From: an uncultured Clostridium sp.
Lineage (GTDB): Bacteria; Bacillota; Clostridia; TANB77; CAG-508
Direction: 5' to 3'
Assembly (NCBI GenBank): GCA_930990645.1
Contig: CAKNQJ010000009.1
Location: 1-34,471 of the forward strand
DNA length: 34,471 nt
The notes beneath the pieces are model-generated. The model searched no databases, was not told the DNA's origin, and was given only the letters and a program-made list of their open reading frames with translations. Numbering within the stretch: position 1 is the first letter of the stretch; the number at the start of each line of letters is the position of its first letter. This document shows, piece by piece, positions 1 to 8,865 of this stretch. A program made the position numbers and the translations under genes.

Positions 1-253
1 CATCTAAAGTAGGTTTTACATAATACTCCATCCATTCGTCAATTGCTTCTGAAAAAGTTATATCTGGAATATAAACAAATGAATTGTTATCTACTTGTGA
101 TTGTATTTTTGTTTTATAATCTTCTGCTGATTTTTTAGTAGTAAATGTATCCAGAGTTTCTCTTTTTCTATGTCCATTAACAATACCATAATCTACGAAT
201 ACTGTATAACTAAATCCTTTTTTTAATTTATTTTTTCTAATACTTACTTTCAT
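1..253 (-). CDS. Tyrosine-type phage integrase, N-terminal part (runs off window start)
   Basis: Reverse-strand translation MKVSIRKNKLKKGFSYTVFVDYGIVNGHRKRETLDTFTTKKSAEDYKTKIQSQVDNNSFVYIPDITFSEAIDEWMEYYVKPTLD resembles an integrase arm-binding domain followed by the core-binding domain start; next to the CI-like repressor. Confidence 0.82.
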   Translation of the reverse strand, partial: MKVSIRKNKLKKGFSYTVFVDYGIVNGHRKRETLDTFTTKKSAEDYKTKIQSQVDNNSFVYIPDITFSEAIDEWMEYYVKPTLD

Positions 254-411
254 AATAAAAATACCTCCATTTTCAATAAAATTTATTAATAAACTATTGA
301 AAACGAGGTTACTCTAATGTATAATATTAAAGAAATCGCTTTCAATAGTGATTGTCGGAATTAGGTAAGTGGTTGTGCTGTGCGAAAACTCAAACACTTT
401 CTAATTCTTTT

Positions 412-885
412 TTAATGCATTGTTTCAAATTGTTTCTTTTTTAATCTTTCTAATCTGGCTTCAAAACCTCCTTTGGTTCCATCTGTGTATCCTTTAGCTA
501 TAGCTTCATTGCATATATTTATTGCACTATTATAGCATTCGGCTTTTTCATAAGCCATAGCCAATCTATGATGAACAAGAGAATAAGTGTCTTTTTCGTA
601 AATTGTTCCATTTACTCTTGTATCTTCTTTTTTAGCAGCTTCTATTTTAGGCAAAATGTCATTATACTTTTGACAATATATAAGTAAACTATTAAAATCA
701 CTATGATTCTTAGTGTTTATGTAATTGTAATAATAGTAATTTATTTTTTCTTTATATTCTGCATACAAATTCCAAACATTTTGATATTTATCTCTATATT
801 CACAAAAGTTTTTTAATTCAGTTGAATAACCTTCATAAGTGTCTTTTGTTTTGCGTGTTTTGAAAATATTTTTAAAAAACCCCAT
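412..885 (-). CDS. Hypothetical protein, TPR-like helical C-terminal half
   Basis: ORF; motif YEKAECYNSAINICNEAIAKGYTDGTKGGFEARLERL looks like a tetratricopeptide unit. Confidence 0.6.
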   Translation of the reverse strand: MGFFKNIFKTRKTKDTYEGYSTELKNFCEYRDKYQNVWNLYAEYKEKINYYYYNYINTKNHSDFNSLLIYCQKYNDILPKIEAAKKEDTRVNGTIYEKDTYSLVHHRLAMAYEKAECYNSAINICNEAIAKGYTDGTKGGFEARLERLKKKQFETMH

Positions 886-886
886 T

Positions 887-1576
887 CTAAAACTCCCTTT
901 TTAATTGTTTTACTACACCTACAATTATAATAGGTATTGTTTCCATTTCTTCTTTAGTGTACATTACAGGGCCATATGCTGGATTTAAAGGTTGTAATAT
1001 AATGCCACTATCTGTTTTCTTTATCTTTTTTAAAGTTCCTTCGTCTCCATTTATAATTACTACTGCATATTCATTGTTTTCACAGTCACTTTGTCTCTTT
1101 ATTATAACTATATCACCCTCAATAAATACGGGAGCCATACTATCGCCTTTGACTTTTAATGCAAAATAATCTTTACCGTCTCCAACTAAACTAGTTTCTA
1201 CATCGACTGTACCTACCCAATTCTCTTGTGCTAAATAATTGTAGCCTGCTTTGACAGAGCCAAGAAGCGGAAGGGGGGTAACTGGGTTACCTAATGCATC
1301 TGTTTTGGTAAATTGCTTTTTATATTCATCTTCATTCAAATATATTTGTTGTTCTGAATCTAATTGCTTTAGCAATACCTCTAAGTCTATATTCATAGCA
1401 TTTGCTAATAATTTTAAAGTTTCAATACTAGGATTAATAGGTTTGTTGGTAGAAGGGTTAATATTCTTTTCTAACATATGAATATAACTTCTACTAGTAC
1501 CAATTAGGCTGGCAAAATCCTGTAAAGACATTTTATGTTCTTCTCTATATTGTTTTATAATATCTCCTAAAAGCAT
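887..1576 (-). CDS. CI/LexA-like repressor: N-terminal XRE HTH plus C-terminal S24 peptidase-like domain
   Basis: HTH (SLQDFASLIGTSRSYIHMLEK) and S24 motif (FALKVKGDSMAPVFIEGDIVIIKRQ). Confidence 0.92.
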   Translation of the reverse strand: MLLGDIIKQYREEHKMSLQDFASLIGTSRSYIHMLEKNINPSTNKPINPSIETLKLLANAMNIDLEVLLKQLDSEQQIYLNEDEYKKQFTKTDALGNPVTPLPLLGSVKAGYNYLAQENWVGTVDVETSLVGDGKDYFALKVKGDSMAPVFIEGDIVIIKRQSDCENNEYAVVIINGDEGTLKKIKKTDSGIILQPLNPAYGPVMYTKEEMETIPIIIVGVVKQLKREF

Positions 1577-1598
1577 TGATAATACCTCCTATGATAGT

Positions 1599-1627
1599 AT
1601 TGTACAATATATTTTACAAAAAATCAA
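1599..1627 (-). promoter_or_regulatory. Sigma-A-like promoter for the repressor
   Basis: Minus strand TTGATT (plus AATCAA 1622-1627), 17 bp spacer, TACAAT (plus ATTGTA 1599-1604). Confidence 0.65.
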
Positions 1628-1654
1628 TAATTTTTTAAAATTTTTGTAAAATAT
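1609..1654. promoter_or_regulatory. Operator-like inverted repeats between repressor and cro
   Basis: ATATTTTACAAAAA (1609-1622) is the exact reverse complement of TTTTTGTAAAATAT (1641-1654); palindrome ATTGTACAAT at 1599-1608. Confidence 0.6.
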
Positions 1655-1656
1655 AC

Positions 1657-1685
1657 TTGACAACAGAAAATATAAGTGGTAATAT
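1657..1685 (+). promoter_or_regulatory. Sigma-A-like early promoter
   Basis: TTGACA (1657-1662), 17 bp spacer, TAATAT (1680-1685). Confidence 0.75.
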
Positions 1686-1714
1686 GTGTACAGTAAATAG
1701 AACGGAGGTGCAAA

Positions 1715-1906
1715 ATGAAAAACAAGATAAAATATTATAGAGAACTTAAAGGTTGGTCACAAGAAGAACTAGCAAAGCACTCAGAAGTCTCAAGAACAAC
1801 CATTTCAGGACTTGAAAATGAAACAATAAATGTGACTACAAATACTACTATGGATAAGATATCAGATGCCTTAGGCGTAAGCACGATAGAACTTTTTTAT
1901 ACCTAA
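1715..1906 (+). CDS. Cro-like XRE family transcriptional regulator
   Basis: 63 aa HTH protein MKNKIKYYRELKGWSQEELAKHSEVSRTTISGLENE, divergent from the repressor. Confidence 0.9.
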   Translation: MKNKIKYYRELKGWSQEELAKHSEVSRTTISGLENETINVTTNTTMDKISDALGVSTIELFYT

Positions 1907-1943
1907 AATGTCCAGTAAATAGAACGAAAAAGGAGGAGAACTA

Positions 1944-2300
1944 GTGGAACATACATATACTATTTATGCTATTAGATGTAAAGCAAATGGAAGAATGTAT
2001 ATAGGAAGAACAAAACAACTATTAGAAGAAAGAGTAAAAGCACATCTTACATTATTAAGGAGTGGAAAACACACAAATAAGTTAATGCAAGAAGATTATA
2101 AAAAATATGGCGAAGATAACTTTCAATGTTATGAATTAGAAACAGGTTTAACTTTTGAGGATAGGAACAAAGAATGCTTTTATATGGACAAGTATAAAAC
2201 TTGTAATAGCAAATACGGATATAACACAAGAGATAATCATAGTAGGGCAAAGGGAACTATTGAGATTATAAAAGGATTGCCAGAAAGCAATCAAAAATAA
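1944..2300 (+). CDS. GIY-YIG nuclease family protein
   Basis: YTIYAIRCKANGRMYIGRTKQLLEERVKAHL...NKLMQEDYKKYGEDNFQCYELE matches the GIY-YIG fold pattern (variant); GTG start. Confidence 0.75.
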   Translation: MEHTYTIYAIRCKANGRMYIGRTKQLLEERVKAHLTLLRSGKHTNKLMQEDYKKYGEDNFQCYELETGLTFEDRNKECFYMDKYKTCNSKYGYNTRDNHSRAKGTIEIIKGLPESNQK

Positions 2301-2326
2301 GCACAGCACAACCCGAAAGAGAGGAG

Positions 2327-2563
2327 ATGAGAAAGATGGAAACAAGATATTACACAATACAAGACATAAAGAAAATGGAAAACTGCGGAAAAGATGCAGC
2401 ATATGCATTAGCAAAAACATTACTTTATGAAAAACGAGGCAATACTATATATATTTTTAAAGATTCTTATGAAGAGTATTACAAACAAAAGCTAGAAAAA
2501 GCAAAAGAATTACAGCAAAGAAAATCAGACAATAATATTTATAACTTTAGAAAATTTAGTTAG
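2327..2563 (+). CDS. Excisionase-like / winged-HTH small DNA-binding protein
   Basis: RYYTIQDIKKMENCGKDAAYALAKTL resembles excisionase-type HTH. Confidence 0.5.
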   Translation: MRKMETRYYTIQDIKKMENCGKDAAYALAKTLLYEKRGNTIYIFKDSYEEYYKQKLEKAKELQQRKSDNNIYNFRKFS

Positions 2564-2581
2564 GAAGGGAGTTGATAAAAA

Positions 2582-2695
2582 ATGACTAAAAAACAAAAGA
2601 TATACTGCAAAATAGGACAAGCAGTAGTAAATGGACTAATGATGTTAGGCATAAGTGGAACATTCTTAGCAATGTTTTTATTATACATATTTTAG
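2582..2695 (+). CDS. Small membrane protein (37 aa)
   Basis: ORF absent from the track: MTKKQKIYCKIGQAVVNGLMMLGISGTFLAMFLLYIF; upstream GGAAGGGAG RBS. Confidence 0.55.
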   Translation: MTKKQKIYCKIGQAVVNGLMMLGISGTFLAMFLLYIF

Positions 2696-2710
2696 GAAGG
2701 AGGACCAAAG

Positions 2711-3046
2711 ATGGAAATAGTTTACTTAATTATGGGAGCAACAGCAGGTGTTTTCTTAGGTTTTACAGCAGGCGGATATATGCTTTTAAAGGAACTTGCC
2801 AAAAAAGATAGGAAAATAGCCAATAAAAAAGCTATGATAAAAAATAGAGATGAAAAAATAGATGAATTAGTAAAACAAAGAAATGAAGCTAGAAATAATT
2901 ATGATACAGAATTAAAAAGAACAGAACTTCAAGATAAACAGATAGAGTGCATAAAAACAATTTTAGAACAAAATAGTTATAGTCGTGATGAGTTGAAAAT
3001 AGCAAAAATAAAAGAATTAGTTGAAGATTACCAAGCCAACAACTAA
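2711..3046 (+). CDS. Membrane-anchored coiled-coil protein
   Basis: N-terminal TM segment then charged helix; RBS GGAAGGAGG. Confidence 0.55.
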   Translation: MEIVYLIMGATAGVFLGFTAGGYMLLKELAKKDRKIANKKAMIKNRDEKIDELVKQRNEARNNYDTELKRTELQDKQIECIKTILEQNSYSRDELKIAKIKELVEDYQANN

Positions 3047-3124
3047 TTCACAAAATACATAAATATATGCAATTCTGTATTAAGTTTAGCACAAATACAG
3101 AGGAAATGCAAGAGGGAGGAAATA

Positions 3125-3274
3125 ATGGACGAGGAGTACTATAAAAATGAAATTGAGGCTTTAAGAGATATGCTAACTGAGACAGAGAGAAGAATGCAAG
3201 ATGAAATTGATATGAGAGATGAAGAAATAGCAGATTTAAGAGCTGAAATAAAAGAATTAAATAATAGATATTAG
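3125..3274 (+). CDS. Small coiled-coil protein
   Basis: MDEEYYKNEIEALRDMLTETERRMQDEIDMRDEEIADLRAEIKELNNRY; RBS GGGAGGA. Confidence 0.5.
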   Translation: MDEEYYKNEIEALRDMLTETERRMQDEIDMRDEEIADLRAEIKELNNRY

Positions 3275-3288
3275 GAGGCATACAAAGA

Positions 3289-3417
3289 ATGGAAACATTA
3301 AAAGAATTAGAACATAAATATTTTATGCTAGAAATGCAAGACAGTTGGGACAGTTCAGATTATAGATATGCTGATGAGCTAAGAGAAAAAATTAGAAAAT
3401 TGAAGGAGGAAATGTAA
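3289..3417 (+). CDS. Small hypothetical protein
   Basis: METLKELEHKYFMLEMQDSWDSSDYRYADELREKIRKLKEEM; RBS TTAGGAGG. Confidence 0.5.
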   Translation: METLKELEHKYFMLEMQDSWDSSDYRYADELREKIRKLKEEM

Positions 3418-4203
3418 ATGAATAATCAAGAAATAGTAGAAGTTAATACAAATGAATTAGATACAGAAATAAGTATGCTAAGTAATGATAATTTACTAGC
3501 AATGGCAGAACAAGCAGAAAGAAGAATAGATGCAATAAATAGAATAATGAGTGCGTCTTTAAAAATAACAAATGAAAGAGATTGGATACTAATAGCAGGA
3601 GTACCTTATTTGCAAGAAACAGGTGCTACAAAAGTAGCAAGACTATTTGGAATTGGTTGGAGTATAGAAAACCCAATTCTTGAAACAGATACAGATGGAC
3701 ATTTTACATATAGTTATAAAGGAAAATTCACTATGGGAAATATCAGTATAGAAGCAGAAGGAAGTAGAAGTAGTAGGGATGAATTTTTTACAGGTAAGGA
3801 AGACAAAGAAAAAGGAAAGACTGCAAAAAAACCGCAAGACATAGATAAAAGAGATGTAAAAATGTCAGCTTATACTAATTGCATAAACAATGGTATAAAA
3901 AGAATTTTGCCAGGATTAAGAAACTTAACTGTGGATGATATGGCAAAAGCTGGGTTAGATTGTAGCAAGATGAATGGATATGGCTTTAAAGGAAATAGCA
4001 AGAATGCTAATACTGTTGCAAATGGAGACTTTAAATGTGAACATTGTGGAGCAAATATAACATCGCAAGAAGCAAGTTATAGTAAAGCGAATTATCAAAA
4101 AGAACTATGTAGAAAGTGCCAAGTCCTTGCTAAGAAAGGAGAATTAAATGGAAATACAGGAAATGAACAACAAAATCAAGGAGAACAAACAAAGCAAAAT
4201 TAA
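3418..4203 (+). CDS. Putative phage single-strand annealing/recombination protein with C-terminal zinc ribbon
   Basis: SLKITNERDWILIAGVPYLQETGATKVARLFGIGWSI plus CEHCGANI...CRKCQ; sits just before a Cas4/RecB-like nuclease. Function inferred from context. Confidence 0.5.
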   Translation: MNNQEIVEVNTNELDTEISMLSNDNLLAMAEQAERRIDAINRIMSASLKITNERDWILIAGVPYLQETGATKVARLFGIGWSIENPILETDTDGHFTYSYKGKFTMGNISIEAEGSRSSRDEFFTGKEDKEKGKTAKKPQDIDKRDVKMSAYTNCINNGIKRILPGLRNLTVDDMAKAGLDCSKMNGYGFKGNSKNANTVANGDFKCEHCGANITSQEASYSKANYQKELCRKCQVLAKKGELNGNTGNEQQNQGEQTKQN

Positions 4204-5065
4204 ATTATATCCTTGTAATAATTTAAGAGCTTCAAATGTAGGACATCCTTGTGAAAGATACTTGTACCTTTCTATAAAAAATTGGGAAGACAAGAGACTA
4301 TACAATGAAACAACACAATGTATTTTTGATTTAGGAAACAAAATAGAGGAATATGTAATACAGACTTTAAAAGATGCAGGATTTGAAGTAATAACCCCAA
4401 CAGTAAGAGCGTGGAAAGTAGAAAAACCTCTTATTACAGGAAGAGAAGACTTGAGAATTAAATTAGAAGATGGGCAATTCTATCCTGTGGAAGTAAAAGG
4501 ACTTAGCCCACAAGAATGGGAAAAACTAAATTCAGTACAAGATTTCTTAAATAGTAAGAGATACTATGTAAGGGCTTATCCAGCACAATTATATATTTAT
4601 ATGTATCAATTTGGAAAAGAAAAAGGATATTTTGCTTTGTGTAACAAACTAACAGGAGAAATAAAACTGATAGAAGTACCATTTGATTATGAATATGCAG
4701 AAAAGATATTACAGAAAGCAGAACGAATATATAAATGTCTAGAAAAGAACGAGTTACCACCTAGTTGTGACGATATTAGTGTTTGTGAATATTGTGATTT
4801 AGCACATATATGTACTGCCAATATTAAAAGAACAGAGACAGATATAGATACAACAGGAGAACTTGATGAATTAATAGATAAGAAACAAGAATTAGCACCA
4901 GCTTATAGAGAATATTCAGAAATAAATGACAAAATAAAAAAGACAGTCGGAGAAAGAGAAAAGGTATTAAGCAACAAATATCTTTTTGAAAGAAAGGTTA
5001 TACATAAAGAAGGATATACCGTGTCTCCAAGAGATGAAGTAAGAATAAACGTAAAGAGGTTATAA
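4148..5065 (+). CDS. Cas4/RecB-like PD-(D/E)XK exonuclease with cysteine cluster
   Basis: Early cysteine (GHPCERY), ITGREDLRI...FYPVEVKG nuclease core, C-terminal C-x2-C...C (CEYCDLAHIC); alternative start 4163. Confidence 0.75.
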   Translation: MEIQEMNNKIKENKQSKIKLYPCNNLRASNVGHPCERYLYLSIKNWEDKRLYNETTQCIFDLGNKIEEYVIQTLKDAGFEVITPTVRAWKVEKPLITGREDLRIKLEDGQFYPVEVKGLSPQEWEKLNSVQDFLNSKRYYVRAYPAQLYIYMYQFGKEKGYFALCNKLTGEIKLIEVPFDYEYAEKILQKAERIYKCLEKNELPPSCDDISVCEYCDLAHICTANIKRTETDIDTTGELDELIDKKQELAPAYREYSEINDKIKKTVGEREKVLSNKYLFERKVIHKEGYTVSPRDEVRINVKRL

Positions 5066-5383
5066 ATGAAGAGTCAATTTGAAGAATATGTAAAAGAAGA
5101 TTGTGAGCAATTTGATAAAGTCTGTGGTTATTATGAAAATAAAACTCCAGAAGATATAGATACTTTATATAATCTAACGAGTGTATGCTTAATGTTATCA
5201 CAAAGGTGGTCCGACATAGCGAGTAATGCAAGTGTGTATGCTAAAAAATATGGATTTTCAAAAACAGATTTTCAGCAGTGGGCATATCAGAGATACAGAA
5301 CGTTACAAGAAATGCACGTGGATTGTAGAGTGTTTTATGGAGATGCTAGAGATGATTTAAAGAATTTTGGGAGAGTGGGATAA
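5066..5383 (+). CDS. Hypothetical protein
   Basis: Tightly packed ORF. Confidence 0.6.
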   Translation: MKSQFEEYVKEDCEQFDKVCGYYENKTPEDIDTLYNLTSVCLMLSQRWSDIASNASVYAKKYGFSKTDFQQWAYQRYRTLQEMHVDCRVFYGDARDDLKNFGRVG

Positions 5384-5677
5384 ATGATAGTAACAGATTT
5401 AAGTACAAGTTATAACCCAGTTCCAAAAAACGAAAGAAAAAAGAACAAGAAGATAATAGATGAAAAGAAACACAATTGCGAATACTGTGGCAAGAAAAAC
5501 TGCTATACAAACACGCATCATATACGTAGCAAAGGGGCAGGTGGAGATGATATAGAGGATAACTTGATAGAACTGTGCAGTAATTGCCACAGAAAAGTAC
5601 ACGATGGCTTAATAAGTAAGCAAGAGTTAATAAAAATAGTTAAAAGGAGGAAAAGAAATGGAGAAAGAAGTATTTGA
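5384..5677 (+). CDS. HNH endonuclease
   Basis: CEYCGKKNCYTNTHHIRSKGAGGDDIEDNLIELCSNCHRKVHDG. Confidence 0.88.
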   Translation: MIVTDLSTSYNPVPKNERKKNKKIIDEKKHNCEYCGKKNCYTNTHHIRSKGAGGDDIEDNLIELCSNCHRKVHDGLISKQELIKIVKRRKRNGERSI

Positions 5678-6056
5678 AAAAATGATGAGAGAAGCTTGTG
5701 AAAGCTATCTTGAAGATTATGATTTTAGTTATTTGGTAAGAGATATTATAAAGGATAAAATGGATGGAAGAATAAAAAGCTATGTTAACGAAAGAATAAA
5801 TGAAGAAATAAAGAAAGTTTTAGAAGAGCCAATTCATATTGATAATGGTTGGGGAGATAGAAAGGATTATGATAGTTTTGAAGATTTATTCAAACAAACT
5901 TTTAAAGAAAAATTGGATAATAACTGGGATATGAAAAGTACAATTAAAAGAACAATAGAAGATAGAGTGAACGAACTAGTTAAAAAGAAAACTAAAGAGC
6001 TAACTGAAAAAATACAAGATTTAGTATTAAACGAAGTAGTAAAGGAGGAAAAATAA
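5658..6056 (+). CDS. Hypothetical charged helical protein
   Basis: ORF with RBS AAAAGGAGG. Confidence 0.55.
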   Translation: MEKEVFEKMMREACESYLEDYDFSYLVRDIIKDKMDGRIKSYVNERINEEIKKVLEEPIHIDNGWGDRKDYDSFEDLFKQTFKEKLDNNWDMKSTIKRTIEDRVNELVKKKTKELTEKIQDLVLNEVVKEEK

Positions 6057-6311
6057 ATGATAAATATAACAAACGTGAAAGTAATAAAAACAGAAGGTAA
6101 TTTTAGAGTAAAAGGAATAGCAAGTATAACAATAGATGATAGCTTTGTTGTACACGATATAAAGATAATAGAGACGCAAAACGGATTATTTGTAGCAATG
6201 CCAAGCAGAAAGACACCAGCAGGAGAGTTTAAAGACATAGCACACCCAATAAATAGTGAGGCAAGAGAGGTTATACAAAAAGCAGTTTTAAATGAATATG
6301 AAAAGAATTAA
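6057..6311 (+). CDS. spoVG: SpoVG family protein
   Basis: [66 protein letters not shown] is the SpoVG signature. Confidence 0.92.
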   Translation: MINITNVKVIKTEGNFRVKGIASITIDDSFVVHDIKIIETQNGLFVAMPSRKTPAGEFKDIAHPINSEAREVIQKAVLNEYEKN

Positions 6312-6367
6312 ACAACAAGGGGCTAGACAACAAAACTAGCTCCTTTAAACGAAAGGAGAAAAGGAAA

Positions 6368-7126
6368 ATGGCTCAAAAAAGAATGTTCAGTAACTTAGTA
6401 GTAGGTAGTGATGATTTTTTAGAAATGCCAGATAGTTCTCAAAATTTATATTTTCATTTGTCAATGCAAGCAGACGATGACGGATTTGTAGATAATTGGA
6501 AGTCAATTATGAGAATGACTGGAAAAAAAGAAGACGATTTAAAACTACTAATAGCAAAATCTTTTGTTATCCCTTTTGAGTCAGGAATATTAGTAATTAG
6601 ACATTGGAGATTAAATAACTACATTCAAAAAGATAGATATAAAGAAACCATACATAAAGAAGAAAAGTCGCTATTATCAACAGATGAAAGTAATGTATAC
6701 AACTTGGATACAGATTGTATACAAAATGTATCCTCAGATAAGATTAGTATAGATAAGAATAGTATAGAAAAGAATAGTAGTAGTAGTGTAAATGAAATTC
6801 TATATGATTCTAAAGTAGAGGAAATTCAAAAAGTGATGATAGAGACAATAGGAACTACTAATATTAACAATATTCACGAATGTATAAGTTATTTGAACAA
6901 ATTACCAATAGAACTAATAGAGTATGCTTTAAGAAAAACTGCAAGAGTGGAAAGACCTAGTTGGCAATATACAATTCCAATTTTAGATAGTTATATAAAA
7001 AAAGGTTTTAAGACTGTTGAGGAAGTACAAGCAGATGACTTAAAGTTTAAAAATAAAAATACTAATACAGGAGAAACAGAAGAAGAGCGACAAGCTCGAA
7101 TAATAAAAGAGTTAGAAGGTGGTTAG
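6368..7126 (+). CDS. Phage replisome organizer / DnaD-like replication protein
   Basis: MAQKRMFSNLVVGSDDFLEMPDSSQNLYFHLSMQADDDGFVDN N-terminal domain typical of phage replication initiators. Confidence 0.8.
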   Translation: MAQKRMFSNLVVGSDDFLEMPDSSQNLYFHLSMQADDDGFVDNWKSIMRMTGKKEDDLKLLIAKSFVIPFESGILVIRHWRLNNYIQKDRYKETIHKEEKSLLSTDESNVYNLDTDCIQNVSSDKISIDKNSIEKNSSSSVNEILYDSKVEEIQKVMIETIGTTNINNIHECISYLNKLPIELIEYALRKTARVERPSWQYTIPILDSYIKKGFKTVEEVQADDLKFKNKNTNTGETEEERQARIIKELEGG

Positions 7127-7537
7127 ATGACAAATGCAGAATTTGTACAAGCAACAAGTAGACTAGAAGGATACTTTGACAAAAAGTATACAACAGAACA
7201 ACTAAAAGAAATGTTTTATATGCTAAAAGAATGGAGTTTAGAGAAGTATACGAAAGCAGTAAAATATTGCATTCGTAACTGCAAATATTTGCCTAAATTA
7301 GCGGACTTAACAAATGCAGATATAAGCACTGTGAAGACACAGTCTAACAAAGATATAGATTTTGTAAAATGCGATAAATGCAACGGAGAAGGCTTTATAA
7401 AGTATTTTAGGCAAAAAAATGACGGAAATAGAATATTAAAGTACGAATATGTGGCTTTATGTACTTGTCAAAATGCGGACAAACAAAGGCAGATAAATAA
7501 ATATAACTTGCCAACGTTGACAGAAATTGGTTTGTAG
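7127..7537 (+). CDS. G39P-like replicative helicase loader/inhibitor with zinc-binding tail
   Basis: Follows the replication protein; helical N-terminus then CDKCNGEGFI...CTCQNADKQ. Confidence 0.55.
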   Translation: MTNAEFVQATSRLEGYFDKKYTTEQLKEMFYMLKEWSLEKYTKAVKYCIRNCKYLPKLADLTNADISTVKTQSNKDIDFVKCDKCNGEGFIKYFRQKNDGNRILKYEYVALCTCQNADKQRQINKYNLPTLTEIGL

Positions 7538-7589
7538 GAAGTTAGGACAAAAGTAAATTTACAATTTTAACAAATTTAAAGGAGTAAAG

Positions 7590-7787
7590 ATGCAGTATTT
7601 TGTAGTATATCGAGCAGAGTTTTATGAAGAATATGAAATCTTTAACGATGTGATTTCGGTCACAAGTAAGATAACAACTAAATCTCACATCAGATACATA
7701 GAAGATCTTTTACAGAATGAATTAAAAGATTGCATTGATGTAACTTTGTTAAATTTTATTTTAATTAAGGAGAATGATAATAAATGA
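7590..7787 (+). CDS. Hypothetical protein
   Basis: ORF with RBS AAAGGAG. Confidence 0.45.
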   Translation: MQYFVVYRAEFYEEYEIFNDVISVTSKITTKSHIRYIEDLLQNELKDCIDVTLLNFILIKENDNK

Positions 7788-7975
7788 ATATAAAAGATAG
7801 CTTACAAATTAGATTAGATTTAATAAATAATTATATAGAAATATATAAAAAGCAAGCAATAGAAGAAATAGAAAAAGAAGATATAATACCTGCGACAAGT
7901 GATTTACTTATGCTAAGAGATTTCAAAGAACAGCAGTTACTGATAAAGCAATTATTAGAAATTGAAGAGGAGTGA
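7784..7975 (+). CDS. Hypothetical protein
   Basis: ORF, ATGA overlap. Confidence 0.45.
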   Translation: MNIKDSLQIRLDLINNYIEIYKKQAIEEIEKEDIIPATSDLLMLRDFKEQQLLIKQLLEIEEE

Positions 7976-7981
7976 TAACAA

Positions 7982-8302
7982 ATGATAACACACGAAACAA
8001 GACAAATGAGCTTTATAGATATACAAGATAAAACAAAAATAAGATACATACAAATTTTGAATAGATTAGATAAACCAAAAACGGCAAAAGAGTTAGCAGT
8101 AGAGTTGTTTGAATTAGGGTATATACCTAGCACGGAAAGAAACTATACAGCACCGAGGTTAACAGAATTAGAAAAAATGGGATATGTAAAGGCAATAGAT
8201 AAAAAGAAATGCGAGTACACAGGCAAGACAGTAGCAGTATATGAGAGAACCCAAAAAGGGTTTGAAGCGGTAAATTATGAACATATTCCGAGAATTGATT
8301 AA
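7982..8302 (+). CDS. Winged-helix-like regulatory protein
   Basis: KPKTAKELAVELFELGYIPSTERNYTAPRLTELEKMGYVKAID... wHTH pattern. Confidence 0.55.
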   Translation: MITHETRQMSFIDIQDKTKIRYIQILNRLDKPKTAKELAVELFELGYIPSTERNYTAPRLTELEKMGYVKAIDKKKCEYTGKTVAVYERTQKGFEAVNYEHIPRID

Positions 8303-8312
8303 GGAGGATTTA

Positions 8313-8726
8313 ATGTTAGTAAAGACCAATTTAAAAGAAATTATAGATCATATAGTAAAAAACGATATAAAGATAACAGATAATTCTTGCTGTGGTCAAT
8401 GTAGCAAATGTGGAGAATGTTGTACAAATTTTCTTCCAGTTACGCAAAAAGAAATTGAAACAATACAAAGATATGTTATAGCAAATAAAATAAGACCACA
8501 AAAGCAAATGTTAGTAATGCAAAATAGACTAACTTGTCCGTATTACGACGGCAAGAAGTGCTTAATATATGAGGTCAGACCGCTAATATGTAAAGAGTTT
8601 TATTGTTATAAAAAGCCAACAGCAGAACTTGGAAAAAAATTCTTAGAGGAGAATTTTATAACAGTAGATATGTGGGCAGTTGCTGAGGCGATTGATAAGG
8701 AGTTACTAAATGCAACAAATAGATAA
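8313..8726 (+). CDS. YkgJ-family cysteine cluster protein
   Basis: CCGQCSKCGECCTNFLPVTQKEI...LTCPYYDGKKCLIYEVRPLICKEFYC; start set at ATG 8313 behind AAGGAGG. Confidence 0.8.
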   Translation: MLVKTNLKEIIDHIVKNDIKITDNSCCGQCSKCGECCTNFLPVTQKEIETIQRYVIANKIRPQKQMLVMQNRLTCPYYDGKKCLIYEVRPLICKEFYCYKKPTAELGKKFLEENFITVDMWAVAEAIDKELLNATNR

Positions 8727-8865
8727 TAAAAAGCTATGTTATTACTGCTTAAGCTGTGGCAAATTAGAAAATGAAGACTTTAATGGAGTAATGCGATGCA
8801 AGAGTTTTATGGCAGGAGTAGAAAAATGGCAAGAAAAATGGAGGGAGGCACTAAAGAAAAGTTGA
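8710..8865 (+). CDS. Small zinc-ribbon-like protein
   Basis: MQQIDNKKLCYYCLSCGKLENEDFNGVMRCKSFMAGVEKWQEKWREALKKS. Confidence 0.5.
   Translation: MQQIDNKKLCYYCLSCGKLENEDFNGVMRCKSFMAGVEKWQEKWREALKKS

Noticed and set aside
957-1481. Plus-strand ORFs 957..1169 and 1251..1481
   Set aside because: Antisense to the well-supported CI-like repressor; no RBS or domain signal.
2047-2420. Minus-strand ORFs opposite the GIY-YIG and excisionase-like genes (and many others on the minus strand across 2-34 kb)
   Set aside because: Hydrophobic shadow ORFs typical of the antisense of AT-rich coding DNA; all lie opposite tightly packed plus-strand genes.
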